A stretch of DNA of 64,000 bases, from contig JBEVWC010000002.1 in assembly GCA_040506775.1 (NCBI GenBank), positions 558,001-622,000 of the forward strand. Reading direction: 5' to 3'. A program made the position numbers and the translations under genes. The notes beneath the pieces were generated by a model. That model was given only the letters and a program-made list of their open reading frames with translations. It made no database searches and was not told where the DNA came from. The DNA comes from Thiodiazotropha sp040506775 (GTDB lineage: Bacteria > Pseudomonadota > Gammaproteobacteria > Chromatiales > Chromatiaceae). Shown piece after piece: positions 1 through 8,783 of the stretch (position 1 is its first letter; every line of letters starts with the position of its first letter).

Positions 1-3000
1 GGCGGTGAAGGTCGAGGGCACCATCGCGTTGTAGCGACCGTACTCGTCCGCATAGACCCGGTTCACCTCGTTGCCGTTCCAGTCGTAGAACGCCACCGGG
101 GTGTGCGGGGGTGCGTACTTCTCACCGAAGTTCGGCGAGTTCGGGTTGAACTCATTGGCCAGGTCATTAAGGATCATGCCGGAGACGTTGGCCGCCTTCG
201 GTACGTCGGTCATGAGAAAGAACTCAGCCGCTGCGTTCTGCGCCGAGGAGAGCGGGACTTCCTTCATATCGCAGGAAGGACGGGTCTCACCGGCGAAGGG
301 TGCGTAGACACTCTCGTCACCGAGCAGCGCCACATCGACCAGGTTGGCGCCGCCAATACCGGCGTCACCGCTGCCGTCCTTGGTGACCATGGCCAGATAC
401 TGGGGTACGACATGGTCTTCACCCACACACACCGGGGCCAGAGCCTGCAGGGTCGGTTCGATGCCCTGACCCTCCTGGGGAATGTACTCGTCACCGAAGT
501 CCACGTTCTTGTGGTGTTCACTCAGGTTCTTCATACCCGGAGGTGTGCTCATCTGCACGATGTAGTCATTAGGCAGCATACCCAGTTGCAGATGGGCGGC
601 CTGGTTGGCGTCAATGGCGCTAACCGCGTTTGTAGCCGCTGACAGGTAATCCTGGACTGCCGCTGCCGCTCCTGGATTGACCGCCGCAAGGTGGTCGAGA
701 TCGTAATCGGAGAAGGCGTAGCCACCATCGAACACACCCTCAGTCACCTGGTTGTAGCTGCGCAGACCATCGAAGCAGCGATCGTCGCTGATGGCCGGAG
801 TCACAATGGAGCCTGCAACGTTGTTGCGTCCTTCGCAGCCGCTGGGCAGATTGTCATCCCAGCTGTCGCTGTAGGTGACTTGCAGCGCGTCATGCAGATC
901 GAATAAGCCATTGCGGTTCGCCGCAGACTCGGCACAGAGGTGATTCGGATCGGTTGAACCCGGCTCAGCAACCCAACCGTAGTCGATGTCGCCGGGTCCC
1001 GGGAAATCATCGAACGGATAGTTGTTGACGTCGGCATAGCCGATACAACCGTTCTGGTCGACATCGTCGATCATGCCGTCATCGGCAGCCGCGATCCCGT
1101 CACCGTTCCAGTCGATGTCACCATAGGTCTGGGTGTTCAGTGCATCCCCGCCGTTCGGGAAGGAGGCACCGGTGGGAAAGGAGTCGATATCGCCATCCGC
1201 GTAGAGGGCGAACTGGACCCGGGGCACACCCGGCTCCCACTCTTCCGCCGCAGCCTTCTCAGGGTCGTCTTCCGCACGGGTGGTGGCGTAGTAAACGATA
1301 CCCGAGATACCGCCGTTCTCACCCACGAATTTGGGCGGAACCGGTCCGGTGGGACCAAACACGAGCGGCGTGAAGCTGATGTAGTCGGTCTTACCGAACT
1401 GCAGTACGTTGGTCTGTCCAAGGAAGGCCTGAACCGCCTGGGTCAGAACCACACCGGTCTCGGTACGGGAGAAGTTGTCACCTGTATTCGGGTTGTTAAC
1501 TTCGAAACCGGGACACTGATTGGTGGCGGGATCGTATTGGGACTTGTCGGAACAGTGAGCCAGCGGGGTCAGTTCACCGAAACCCGGAAACTCAGTGTTG
1601 ACCTTGTCCACAGGACCACCGGCATCAACCACGAAGGTGGCGCCAGTGGCTTTCTTGTTACCGAAGCTGACTTCGGCCACCAGCCAGTGGAAGAAGGGGA
1701 ACTTCTCATCGAAGGGCGCCATGCCGTCACCGTCGGTGGGGAAGCTCTGGTACATGGTGCCATCGCGCCAGCGCAGGGTAACGCTCTGGCTCTCCGGACC
1801 GATGCCATCCTCGCCGGGGTCCTGGAAACCGTTCTGATTGATGTCGTTGAACACGCTGGTATTGAGTCGGGCAAACCAGTTGAAGACACCAATGTCGCCG
1901 AGTGCACAGGAACCACCGCCGTTACAGGTGGCGGCGCCCTCGTCCACGGTAAAGGGTTGTGCGCTGATCACGGCATCCAGGTTGGAGTCAAACACCACCA
2001 GGTTGTAGGTGCCTGCGGGCACGTTATCGATCGAAAAGCTGCTGTTGGTGCAGGAAGTGGCGTACACACCGGTACCGATGCCACCGCCGGCCATGTCGTT
2101 CAGACCGATCCAGCAACCGGGAAAATCGCGGCCGCTGTAGAACTGGGAGAACGGCGGGCGGGTCAGGTGGATATCGGTGACCGTACCGGACACGGTTGCA
2201 CCACCTTCAGGAAACGGATCGAAACCACCATCCACGGAGGGTTTGATGAAACCGATGAAGACGTGGGGACCGGGAGGACCGAACTCCACGAAGGCGGCCG
2301 GCTCGTTGGCCTTGACCCAGGCATCGATGACCTTGGTGCCTTCGATGGTGCTGGTCTGAATCCAGCCGGTAGCTTCATTGGCAGCCTTGGTGGGCGGGTT
2401 GATGATAATGCCATACTTGCCAGGAGCCATGTTCTTGACCACCAGCAGACCTTCACTGTTCGGCTGCAGGGTGCCGTTGCCGAGGGATTCGACGATCGGA
2501 GCCCCATCCACGAAGCAGATGAAGTTGGTCAGGGGGTCAGCATCGGGCTGATGATCGATACCGCAATCTTCACGGTAGACGGTACCCAGGGGGCTGCCGA
2601 AGGCATCCTGGATCACCTGGCCACCGGCCATACCGTAACGACCACCCGGCTCCTCGAGGAACAGGTTGAACTGGGACCAGTCAACATGGCCTGGTTCACC
2701 CGGTGCCGGATTGGTCTCTTCCGGCAGATCGGGTGCACCGTTGATCGGGCTGTTGTCATGGAACAGGTAGATGGAGATCTGCGCGGTGGGGATCGGCTGC
2801 GCCTGCACCGTGACCGTCAGGTTGTCGATCACATTGCTCGGATCCGCGGCATCAGCCACTACCGTCACGGGGCCGCCGCTGATGCTGTGGCCCGCGAAGG
2901 GCAGCACCGACACGTAGTAGCGACCGGGCGCGATGTTGGAAATCGTTGCCGCGGAACCGTCCGTCTGGCCATTCAGGCTGCTGGCGTCAGTTTCCCCGGT

Positions 3001-3255
3001 AGCCACCGGGTGGTGACTGCGATGAAAATCCAGGGACAACAGATTGTCCGGATCAGTGCTCGGGTTGGTGGGATCGACCGCAAAGGTCGTATCCTGCTCA
3101 ATTACCCAGCGAAAGCCATTCACCGCGTTACCCGCCGCATCAACCACATTCAGGTTGAATTGCGCCGCGTTCACGGTGGAGGACAACATCAGCAGAGTCA
3201 TTGATGTCAGCAACATCACGACTCTGTTCGTGTAACCCTGATTTTCATTTATCAT
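1..3255 (-). CDS. Giant secreted SdrD_B-like beta-domain protein, C-terminus outside window
   Basis: The reverse strand is open without a stop from an ATG at 3255 to the left edge, giving 1085 visible codons; the C-terminus is missing. The ATG follows a GGAG at good spacing. Residues 1-30 form a signal peptide with a likely cut after VNA, so the protein is exported. The rest is rich in Asp, Asn, Gly and Pro, with Cys scattered through it, and looks like a chain of carboxypeptidase-regulatory/SdrD_B-type beta domains. A clear SdrD_B calcium-type motif (FNDINQNGFQDPGEDG) sits near residue 466, and acidic DxDxNGDG-like stretches lie near residues 720-760. Near residue 1060 is another beta-domain signature (DWNGNEV, then DEYGRYN). 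Role is unknown; adhesion or an extracellular scaffold is inference. Long open stretches on the opposite strand here are shadows of this gene. Confidence 0.85.
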   Translation of the reverse strand, partial: MINENQGYTNRVVMLLTSMTLLMLSSTVNAAQFNLNVVDAAGNAVNGFRWVIEQDTTFAVDPTNPSTDPDNLLSLDFHRSHHPVATGETDASSLNGQTDGSAATISNIAPGRYYVSVLPFAGHSISGGPVTVVADAADPSNVIDNLTVTVQAQPIPTAQISIYLFHDNSPINGAPDLPEETNPAPGEPGHVDWSQFNLFLEEPGGRYGMAGGQVIQDAFGSPLGTVYREDCGIDHQPDADPLTNFICFVDGAPIVESLGNGTLQPNSEGLLVVKNMAPGKYGIIINPPTKAANEATGWIQTSTIEGTKVIDAWVKANEPAAFVEFGPPGPHVFIGFIKPSVDGGFDPFPEGGATVSGTVTDIHLTRPPFSQFYSGRDFPGCWIGLNDMAGGGIGTGVYATSCTNSSFSIDNVPAGTYNLVVFDSNLDAVISAQPFTVDEGAATCNGGGSCALGDIGVFNWFARLNTSVFNDINQNGFQDPGEDGIGPESQSVTLRWRDGTMYQSFPTDGDGMAPFDEKFPFFHWLVAEVSFGNKKATGATFVVDAGGPVDKVNTEFPGFGELTPLAHCSDKSQYDPATNQCPGFEVNNPNTGDNFSRTETGVVLTQAVQAFLGQTNVLQFGKTDYISFTPLVFGPTGPVPPKFVGENGGISGIVYYATTRAEDDPEKAAAEEWEPGVPRVQFALYADGDIDSFPTGASFPNGGDALNTQTYGDIDWNGDGIAAADDGMIDDVDQNGCIGYADVNNYPFDDFPGPGDIDYGWVAEPGSTDPNHLCAESAANRNGLFDLHDALQVTYSDSWDDNLPSGCEGRNNVAGSIVTPAISDDRCFDGLRSYNQVTEGVFDGGYAFSDYDLDHLAAVNPGAAAAVQDYLSAATNAVSAIDANQAAHLQLGMLPNDYIVQMSTPPGMKNLSEHHKNVDFGDEYIPQEGQGIEPTLQALAPVCVGEDHVVPQYLAMVTKDGSGDAGIGGANLVDVALLGDESVYAPFAGETRPSCDMKEVPLSSAQNAAAEFFLMTDVPKAANVSGMILNDLANEFNPNSPNFGEKYAPPHTPVAFYDWNGNEVNRVYADEYGRYNAMVPSTFTA

Positions 3256-3405
3256 GGTTTTTTTCTCCAGACCCCTATTGGTCATCTTAAGATTCGGGGG
3301 TTGCCTGCCGGACCATCCAGACACGACTTCCCCTTTCCCGGTTCTTGGATTGAATCTTACGTCGCTTAATAAAGAGGGTCTTTGCGTGCAACTACGCCTT
3401 TGGGC

Positions 3406-3480
3406 GGGGTTGTACCCCACTGGACACCCCATGAAAGTGCGTAGTCCAGCGGGGTTGAAACCCTACCTTCCGGGTAGGGT
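3406..3480 (-). promoter_or_regulatory. Structured leader with nested hairpins upstream of the giant secreted protein
   Basis: Four stems are packed into 75 bases, about 150 bases before the start codon at 3255. They are 3406-3410/3414-3418 (GGGGT/ACCCC); 3415-3425 with 3444-3454 (10 pairs around one A/C mismatch, core CTGGAC/GTCCAG); 3452-3455/3460-3463; and 3460-3467/3473-3480 (ACCCTACC/GGTAGGGT). Several share bases, so they cannot all form at once. That is how attenuators and riboswitches behave, but no known riboswitch consensus was recognised. The element could also act on the other strand, toward the response regulator at 3741. Confidence 0.4.
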
Positions 3481-3740
3481 TGACATGGAATGGGTATGGC
3501 GCTTCAAGCCTGCCGGTGACATATTTGCAATCGAGTGTAATCCGTACCATGATTAAAGACTGGGATCTAACTTATTAACCTATTAATTACAGTGTGTTAC
3601 GTCTTAATCACCGGTTAGGGATTGGGAAAAAAAGGACTTGAATTCAGCCCTGCTGTCACGCCCCTGGCTACACTCAACTGCAACAATTAGAAGAAGGCTG
3701 TCTACCAATTGAAAAAGCGCCATTGACGACACAAAAAACT

Positions 3741-4403
3741 ATGAACCCCGATACAAAAACCATCGTCATTGCAGAAGATCACACCATATTGCGTGCCGGA
3801 CTCAAGGCGCTGCTGACCTCGAACCCCAACTTCCAGGTCATCGGTGAGGCGGATAACGGCAAAGACGCGATCCGCAGAACCGTCGAATTGAAACCCGACC
3901 TGGTGATCATGGACCTGAGCATGCCCGGCCTGAATGGCATGGATGCGGTGCGGGAGATCAAGGAGCGCATGCCCGAGGTCAAAGCCCTGGTGCTGACCGT
4001 TCACAATGAAGAGGAGTATGTGCTGGCCAGTCTCAAGGCCGGCGCCAATGGCTACGTGCTCAAGGACGCCACACAGAATGAATTGATGGTCGCAGCGGAA
4101 CGGGTACTGGAGGGCAAAACCTATCTGAGCGCCGAAATCACGGAAAAGGTGGTCAACAGCTACCTGCACACCAACAGCATTCACCAGGAACCCCTGACAC
4201 GCTGGGATACCGTCACTCAAAGAGAACGTCAGATTCTAAAGCTGATCGCGGAAGGCCATACCAACAAAAGCATGGCGGATTACCTGTGCATCAGTGTGAA
4301 GACTGTGGAAAAACACCGCGCCAATCTGATGAAGAAACTCGACCTGCACAGTGTTTCGGCGCTGACTACCTACGCCCTCGAAAAAGGGGTGATCAGCCGT
4401 TGA
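3741..4403 (+). CDS. NarL/FixJ-family response regulator
   Basis: This 220-residue protein has a receiver domain (about 6-120) and a LuxR-type helix-turn-helix (about 150-208). The acidic pair is E12/D13, the phospho-acceptor Asp is D58 (in MDLSMPG) and the conserved Lys is K108 (in GYVLKDA). The C-terminal region carries the family's signature of RE.QILKLIAEG followed by SVKTVEKHRANLMKKL. It should be a DNA-binding output regulator. I place the start at ATG 3741; an in-frame TTG at 3723 would add six residues, and neither has a strong ribosome site. The gene converges with and overlaps the 3' end of the histidine kinase gene, its likely partner, by 11 bases. Target genes cannot be read from the sequence. 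Confidence 0.88.
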   Translation: MNPDTKTIVIAEDHTILRAGLKALLTSNPNFQVIGEADNGKDAIRRTVELKPDLVIMDLSMPGLNGMDAVREIKERMPEVKALVLTVHNEEEYVLASLKAGANGYVLKDATQNELMVAAERVLEGKTYLSAEITEKVVNSYLHTNSIHQEPLTRWDTVTQRERQILKLIAEGHTNKSMADYLCISVKTVEKHRANLMKKLDLHSVSALTTYALEKGVISR

Positions 4404-5244
4404 GGGCCGCCATGACCAGAGGGAAAGAAGCGCGAACCTGAACCCCTTGATTGAGTCCGGTATCGATGCGGAATCGACCCTGTACGGATTCTGCGCGTTC
4501 ACGCATTCCGACCAGTCCCAGCCCCCGCTTGCCCTGGATGTGTGAGGGATCGAAACCCACACCATCGTCCACCACTACCAGATGAATGGCATCATGAGAT
4601 TGCAGCAGAGAAACGCTGATTGATTTGGCTTTTGCGTACTTCACCGCATTGTTCAGAGATTCCTGAACGATTCGGTAGATGACATTCTTGTACTCTTCCG
4701 ATATCGCGCCTTCATTGACATCGAAATTGGTCGTTACATCCAGTTCATCACTGCCTTCGGAAATCTGACGGCACTGCCAGGCGATTGCCGCGACCACTCC
4801 AAGATCATCCAGAATAGCGGGACGGATGGCTCTGCAGATGGAGCGCACTTCGGTGATTGCCTGTTTGACCATGTCGGAGATCGATTCCAGGGAATCGCGA
4901 TGCTGGCCTGACAGGTCAGTGAAGAGATCCTGCTGATCGCAACGATTGATGCAACTCTGTACATGCAGATTGATGCTGGTCAGCAATTGACCCAGCCCGT
5001 CGTGCAGTTCCCGGGAGATGCGTTTACGCTCCTCCTCCTCAGAGTTGATCGGGACATAAGTGGGTCGACTCAGGAAGCGGTAGTCTTCCAGACCTTGAGC
5101 ATTCAGCAGTTGCGCCAGCTGTGCTTCGGCATTCAGATGGGAGGGATTGTCATTGGCATTTTGCAGTTGTCTGCTGGTTGACGACAGTTTCAGACTGTTG
5201 ATGAGGTCCAAGGTGCTGTCGCCTTTCTCTTTAACCGATGCCAT
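4393..5244 (-). CDS. Soluble NarX/DesK-type sensor histidine kinase (HisKA_3)
   Basis: This 283-residue protein has the dimerisation/phosphoacceptor motif ERKRISRELHDGLGQ with the phosphorylated His near residue 81. A HATPase_c domain follows (N-box NAVKYAK, G1 motif VDDGVGF, G2 motif GLGLVGMRERA). No membrane segment is visible, and the N-terminal 60 residues match no domain I know, so the signal is probably cytoplasmic or supplied by a partner. The ATG at 5244 follows AGGGG at good spacing. This HisKA_3 type normally pairs with NarL/FixJ regulators, and one lies directly next door on the opposite strand with overlapping stop codons. That tail-to-tail layout prevents co-transcription, so the pair must be controlled from two promoters. 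Confidence 0.88.
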   Translation of the reverse strand: MASVKEKGDSTLDLINSLKLSSTSRQLQNANDNPSHLNAEAQLAQLLNAQGLEDYRFLSRPTYVPINSEEEERKRISRELHDGLGQLLTSINLHVQSCINRCDQQDLFTDLSGQHRDSLESISDMVKQAITEVRSICRAIRPAILDDLGVVAAIAWQCRQISEGSDELDVTTNFDVNEGAISEEYKNVIYRIVQESLNNAVKYAKAKSISVSLLQSHDAIHLVVVDDGVGFDPSHIQGKRGLGLVGMRERAESVQGRFRIDTGLNQGVQVRASFPLVMAALNG

Positions 5245-5300
5245 TCAGAATCCCCTAATTGCTACTGAGTCTTGTTTCGATACAGCTTCTGGGAAACAAG

Positions 5301-5318
5301 TCACAATTTTCTTTGTGA
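5301..5318. promoter_or_regulatory. Inverted repeat upstream of the histidine kinase
   Basis: The arms TCACAA and TTGTGA flank a 6-base AT-rich spacer, 57 bases before the kinase start. Arm polarity is the reverse of a CRP site, so it is not a plain CRP box. It may be an operator for an unknown regulator. The rest of the 5245-5526 interval is AT-rich, with nothing else I can support. Confidence 0.25.
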
Positions 5319-5526
5319 TTGAATGGCGAATTACTAAGCAGTGTTTATGCCATATTTTTTCTACATCATATTTTACAATTAGTTACGAACCTTAATTAAT
5401 CTGAATTTTCAAATCCTGACGATTCATATGTAAATTATTCCGACATCAGTTAACCGGCCTTTTCCGACCGACTGCGTGATATAACGCTGTTTCATCTGAG
5501 GGATGTCGAATAATTTTACAGAGTGA

Positions 5527-6291
5527 TCAGGTCAGTTTTTCAATGACCTTATGAAGATCGTCCCTGGTATCCACCCCATGCCCCGGGTCGGTTGCCGCAG
5601 TGCTGACATGAATTCTGTCGCCATGCCACATGATCCTCAACTGCTCAAGGGACTCAGCCCGTTCAATGGGAGCATGCTCGAGCGTCACAAAACGACCCAG
5701 ATAGCCCGCCCGATAGGCATATAACCCGATGTGACGGGCGAACCCAACGTCCGAGGGTAGCGGGTTGTCTGCCTCCATGAACTCATCCCGATGCCAGGGA
5801 ATGGGGGCGCGGCTGAAATAGAGGGCGTAACCCTGCTGATCGGTGACCACCTTGACCACATGGGGATCAAACAGGATCTGGCGGTTGCTGATCGGTGTGG
5901 ACAAAGTGGTTACAACCGCCCTTTCATGTTGCTCCATGTCCTGGGCAACCTGACTCAAAAGACTGGAAGGCATGCATGGTTCGTCGCCTTGCAGGTTCAC
6001 CACGATTTCATCTTCCGCCCACCCCCTTTGCGCGACCACTTCGGCAATTCGGTCCGAACCGCTGCGATGGGTAGAAGCGGTGAGACAGACATCGGCACCG
6101 AAACCCCGGCATGCGTCGTGGATTCGTTGATCATCCGTGGCGATCACCACTTCCGCGGCACCGCTCTCCATGGCGCGTTCGAAGACGTGCTGAATCATCG
6201 GCTTGCCCGCAATATCCAGCAACGGCTTACCCGGCAACCGGACCGATGCATAGCGGGCCGGTATGACCACTTTGAAGGACGAGCCACTCAA
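5527..6291 (-). CDS. kdsB: 3-deoxy-manno-octulosonate cytidylyltransferase (CMP-KDO synthetase)
   Basis: KdsB activates KDO with CTP to form CMP-KDO for the inner core of lipopolysaccharide, in the cytoplasm. The 254 residues match the family length. The N-terminal nucleotide-binding motif is VVIPARYASVRLPGKPL, followed by NLQGDEP and the C-terminal E-rich SLEQLR stretch. The start is a TTG at 6291 that overlaps the TGA of the upstream Trm112-like gene in the sequence TTGA, with a GAGGTG ribosome site inside that gene. The alignment with the E. coli N-terminus supports this start. It is the last gene of a tightly packed exbB-exbD-lpxK-Trm112-kdsB run, so it is likely translated by coupling. 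Confidence 0.95.
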   Translation of the reverse strand: MSGSSFKVVIPARYASVRLPGKPLLDIAGKPMIQHVFERAMESGAAEVVIATDDQRIHDACRGFGADVCLTASTHRSGSDRIAEVVAQRGWAEDEIVVNLQGDEPCMPSSLLSQVAQDMEQHERAVVTTLSTPISNRQILFDPHVVKVVTDQQGYALYFSRAPIPWHRDEFMEADNPLPSDVGFARHIGLYAYRAGYLGRFVTLEHAPIERAESLEQLRIMWHGDRIHVSTAATDPGHGVDTRDDLHKVIEKLT

Positions 6292-6476
6292 TTTTCCGGC
6301 ACCTCTTCATCCTCGGCGAGCCGCCTCGCCTCTTCCTCCAGCATGATCGGGATATCGTCACGCACCGGATAGGCCAGGCGATCCACGCGACAAATCAGCT
6401 CCTGGGCCTTCTTATCGAAGAAGAGCTTGCCCTTGCATACCGGGCAGACCAGGATATCAAGCAGTTTTCTGTCCAT
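6288..6476 (-). CDS. Trm112/YcaR-family zinc-ribbon-like protein
   Basis: A 62-residue protein with one CPVC pair near residues 11-14 and a second single Cys (LICRVDRLAYPVRDDIPIML), the usual shape of the small UPF0434/YcaR proteins found between lpxK and kdsB in gammaproteobacteria. These resemble the zinc-binding Trm112 methyltransferase activator, but the bacterial role is not settled. It overlaps the 3' end of lpxK by 20 bases and its stop overlaps the kdsB start, so all three are probably co-translated. Confidence 0.9.
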   Translation of the reverse strand: MDRKLLDILVCPVCKGKLFFDKKAQELICRVDRLAYPVRDDIPIMLEEEARRLAEDEEVPEN

Positions 6477-7455
6477 TTCTCAGCCTTCTCATCAATAGCT
6501 TCAATTGTTTTTCAAAACCGGGATCCACCCGAGCCTCTGCCGGGACATACCAGTACCGCTCATTTGCGAATGACTCGCACTTTACCGCATCTTTCTCGGT
6601 CATGAGAACCGTCTCTCCCGCAAATGGCTGCAGGTCCGCTTCACGATAGGCATGATGATCTGGAAACGGGTGACGATGCAGTTGCAGTCCCGCTGCCTCG
6701 AGCATGGCGAAAAAACGTTCCGGTCGGCCGATACCGGCCACCGCATGAACCGGTTCTGAGGCGAAATCAACAAGCGACTTGGGTGCCTGCCGGCCATCCA
6801 GCGCACAGGCCATATCACCAGCGACCTGCATCGCGAATTCATCCGGACCCGCATCACCGTTGACGATGACCAGATCCACCTGTTTGAGACGCGAGGGTAA
6901 TTCCCGGAGTGGTCCCGCAGGCAGGCAATAACCGTTACCAAACCTTCGGTAGCCGTCAATGACAACGATCTCCAGATCTCGATGCAGGGCATAGTGCTGC
7001 AGCCCGTCATCGGAAACGATGACGTCACAGTTCTGTTCCGAAAGCAGTTGACGAGCCGCCTCGATCCGCCGTGGTGCGGCGTACACCGGACAATCAGACT
7101 GGCGTTTGAGGAGTACGGCCTCATCGCCCACCTCCTCGGCCGAGCTCTGCGCTGTGACCTCAACGGGCCAGGATTCCGACTGCCCGCCGTATCCGCGGGT
7201 GATGATGCCCGGAGTAAATCCCATACTTCGCAGAGTGCGTACCAGCCAGATCACCAAAGGGGTCTTACCGGTACCACCCACGCTCAGATTACCGACGATG
7301 ATGACCGGCACCTCAACGCGCTCCCGCTTCAGCAGTCCCCAACGGTAGAGACGCCTGCGCAAGAAAGATACAAGACAGAACAGACCGCTCAGCGGCAACA
7401 GGAGTATGGGCAGCAGACTGCGACGATCATCCCAGGCGGCTTCGAAGACATTCAA
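6457..7455 (-). CDS. lpxK: Tetraacyldisaccharide 4'-kinase
   Basis: LpxK phosphorylates the 4' position of the lipid A disaccharide at the inner membrane. The Walker A-like motif VGNLSVGGTGKTPLV is near residue 50, preceded by the N-terminal membrane-associated helix (LLPILLLPLSGLF). Other family motifs are ITRGYGG, GDEAVLL, VSDDGLQHYAL and the C-terminal VLMTEKDAVKC. I chose the TTG at 7455, which gives 332 residues and the same N-terminal spacing as E. coli LpxK, with GAGG upstream. An earlier in-frame TTG at 7494 would overlap exbD by 26 bases. No ATG fits, so the start is the uncertain part. Confidence 0.93.
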   Translation of the reverse strand: MNVFEAAWDDRRSLLPILLLPLSGLFCLVSFLRRRLYRWGLLKRERVEVPVIIVGNLSVGGTGKTPLVIWLVRTLRSMGFTPGIITRGYGGQSESWPVEVTAQSSAEEVGDEAVLLKRQSDCPVYAAPRRIEAARQLLSEQNCDVIVSDDGLQHYALHRDLEIVVIDGYRRFGNGYCLPAGPLRELPSRLKQVDLVIVNGDAGPDEFAMQVAGDMACALDGRQAPKSLVDFASEPVHAVAGIGRPERFFAMLEAAGLQLHRHPFPDHHAYREADLQPFAGETVLMTEKDAVKCESFANERYWYVPAEARVDPGFEKQLKLLMRRLRNGQKTA

Positions 7456-7468
7456 GAGTGATCGGGCC

Positions 7469-7885
7469 TCATTCGGCGGGCCGGTGGGCGGCAAAGGTCA
7501 TTTTGCTCAACCCCAGCTGACTCGCGGCATCCATGGCCGTCATGACGAATTGATGTGGCGTTCTGGCATCCGCGTTGATGATGACCGGCAGATCCCGTTT
7601 GTCGCCAATGGCCTTGTTGATCGCCATCTTGAGCGTCTCGATCTCGGTATTCACCACTTCACGCTGATTGACGAAGAAGGTGCCGGTGGCATTGATCGTG
7701 ATATCCAGTTCCTTGGGGGTATGCGCAGCCTCTTCTCCGGTCGCCTCCGGCAGTTCAATCAGAATCTGGCTTTCCCGATCGAACGTGGTCGACACCATGA
7801 AGAAAATCAGCAGCAGGAATACCACGTCGATGAGCGGCGTGATATCCACCTCAGGGGATTTGCGTGGCTTGCTCCTGAGATTCAT
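7469..7885 (-). CDS. exbD: ExbD/TolR-family proton-channel accessory protein
   Basis: A 138-residue protein with a short basic N-terminus, one membrane helix (about 15-36, with the conserved Asp in VDITPLIDVVFLLLIFF) and a periplasmic domain ending near the C-terminus, as in ExbD/TolR. With ExbB it forms a proton-driven motor that energises outer-membrane processes. It starts one base after the exbB stop and sits directly before lpxK. No tonB, tolA or tolB is nearby. In this conserved gammaproteobacterial cluster the pair is separate from tol-pal, so its energised partner is not known from this window. Confidence 0.92.
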   Translation of the reverse strand: MNLRSKPRKSPEVDITPLIDVVFLLLIFFMVSTTFDRESQILIELPEATGEEAAHTPKELDITINATGTFFVNQREVVNTEIETLKMAINKAIGDKRDLPVIINADARTPHQFVMTAMDAASQLGLSKMTFAAHRPAE

Positions 7886-7886
7886 C

Positions 7887-8498
7887 TCAATCTTCCCGCT
7901 GCCCGTGGATCAACTCGACGAGTTTGAGTGCCTGTTCTTCCATACCGATCACCAGCAGATCGATCAGCCCACTGAAGTAGCGGTGAAACATGAGGCTGGG
8001 AATCGCAACGGAAAGTCCGGCGGCAGTGGTGATCAGGGCTTCGGAGATACCCCCGGCAAGCACTCCGGGATCACCGACTCCCGCGGTGACGATCACGCTG
8101 AACACCTTGATCATACCGATCACCGTCCCGAGCAGCCCCAGCAGCGGTGAAATCGAGGCAATGGTCCCCAGGGTGTTGAGATAGCGCTCCAATTCGTGCA
8201 CCACTTGACGACCCACCTCCTCGATCGCCTCTTTCATCACATCCTTGTCGTGATTGCGATTGACCAGACCGGCCGCAAGGATACGCCCCAGGGGTGAACT
8301 GGATTTGAGCTTCTTGATGTCCGCCAGATTGAGTTTCTTATCCTTGTGCAGTTGCAGGATCTGCTTCATCAGATAATCGGGCATGACCTTTTTACGCTGC
8401 AGTGACCAGAACCGCTCGATCACAATGCCCAGCGCAACGATGGAACAGGCGATGATGGGCAGCATCAACCAGCCGCCCGATTTCACTAACTCAAACAC
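7887..8498 (-). CDS. exbB: ExbB/TolQ/MotA-family proton channel
   Basis: A 203-residue inner-membrane protein with an N-terminal helix (about 9-28), a cytoplasmic loop and two further helices in the MotA/TolQ/ExbB domain (SPLLGLLGTVIGMI and ISEALITTAAGLSVAIPSL). The start is GTG at 8498 after AAGGA. It is co-transcribed with exbD (one-base gap). The 285 bases upstream, 8499-8783, separate it from comEC and contain no gene I can support. Confidence 0.93.
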   Translation of the reverse strand: MFELVKSGGWLMLPIIACSIVALGIVIERFWSLQRKKVMPDYLMKQILQLHKDKKLNLADIKKLKSSSPLGRILAAGLVNRNHDKDVMKEAIEEVGRQVVHELERYLNTLGTIASISPLLGLLGTVIGMIKVFSVIVTAGVGDPGVLAGGISEALITTAAGLSVAIPSLMFHRYFSGLIDLLVIGMEEQALKLVELIHGQRED

Positions 8499-8783
8499 GT
8501 ATCTGATTCCTTGTTCGTTCTATTTGATTACCGGGTTACCCTCGGCAAGGTTCGTTGAGCGACCCTGCACACTGAGTCAGACACCACAATCCGGGAACTA
8601 TCGGCGGGTCAAAGCTCAGTGACCCGATTGCCGCGAAGTTCCCCATGATGCGGGGTTCCCCACAGAATCAACCGATACGTTCTCTTCGCCGGATCCCGTG
8701 CAGCTCGGATCGACTTTGAGCAACCTCCTCCGCGGTATGGCCTCGGACTCCGACCACTTCGGGATGATACTCGATTCCCCCAC

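Noticed and set aside
1537..3204. A 555-codon frame on the plus strand
   Set aside because: It is the antisense of the signal-peptide-bearing open frame at 1-3255, has low-complexity His/Gly/Val content and no ribosome site or known domain.
3591..3603. A 13-base identity (agtgtgttacgtc) shared with 13967-13979
   Set aside because: Matches of this length are expected by chance many times in a window this size.
5301..5318. CRP site before the histidine kinase
   Set aside because: The arms are in the reverse polarity (TCACAA...TTGTGA) to the CRP consensus; kept only as an unnamed inverted repeat.
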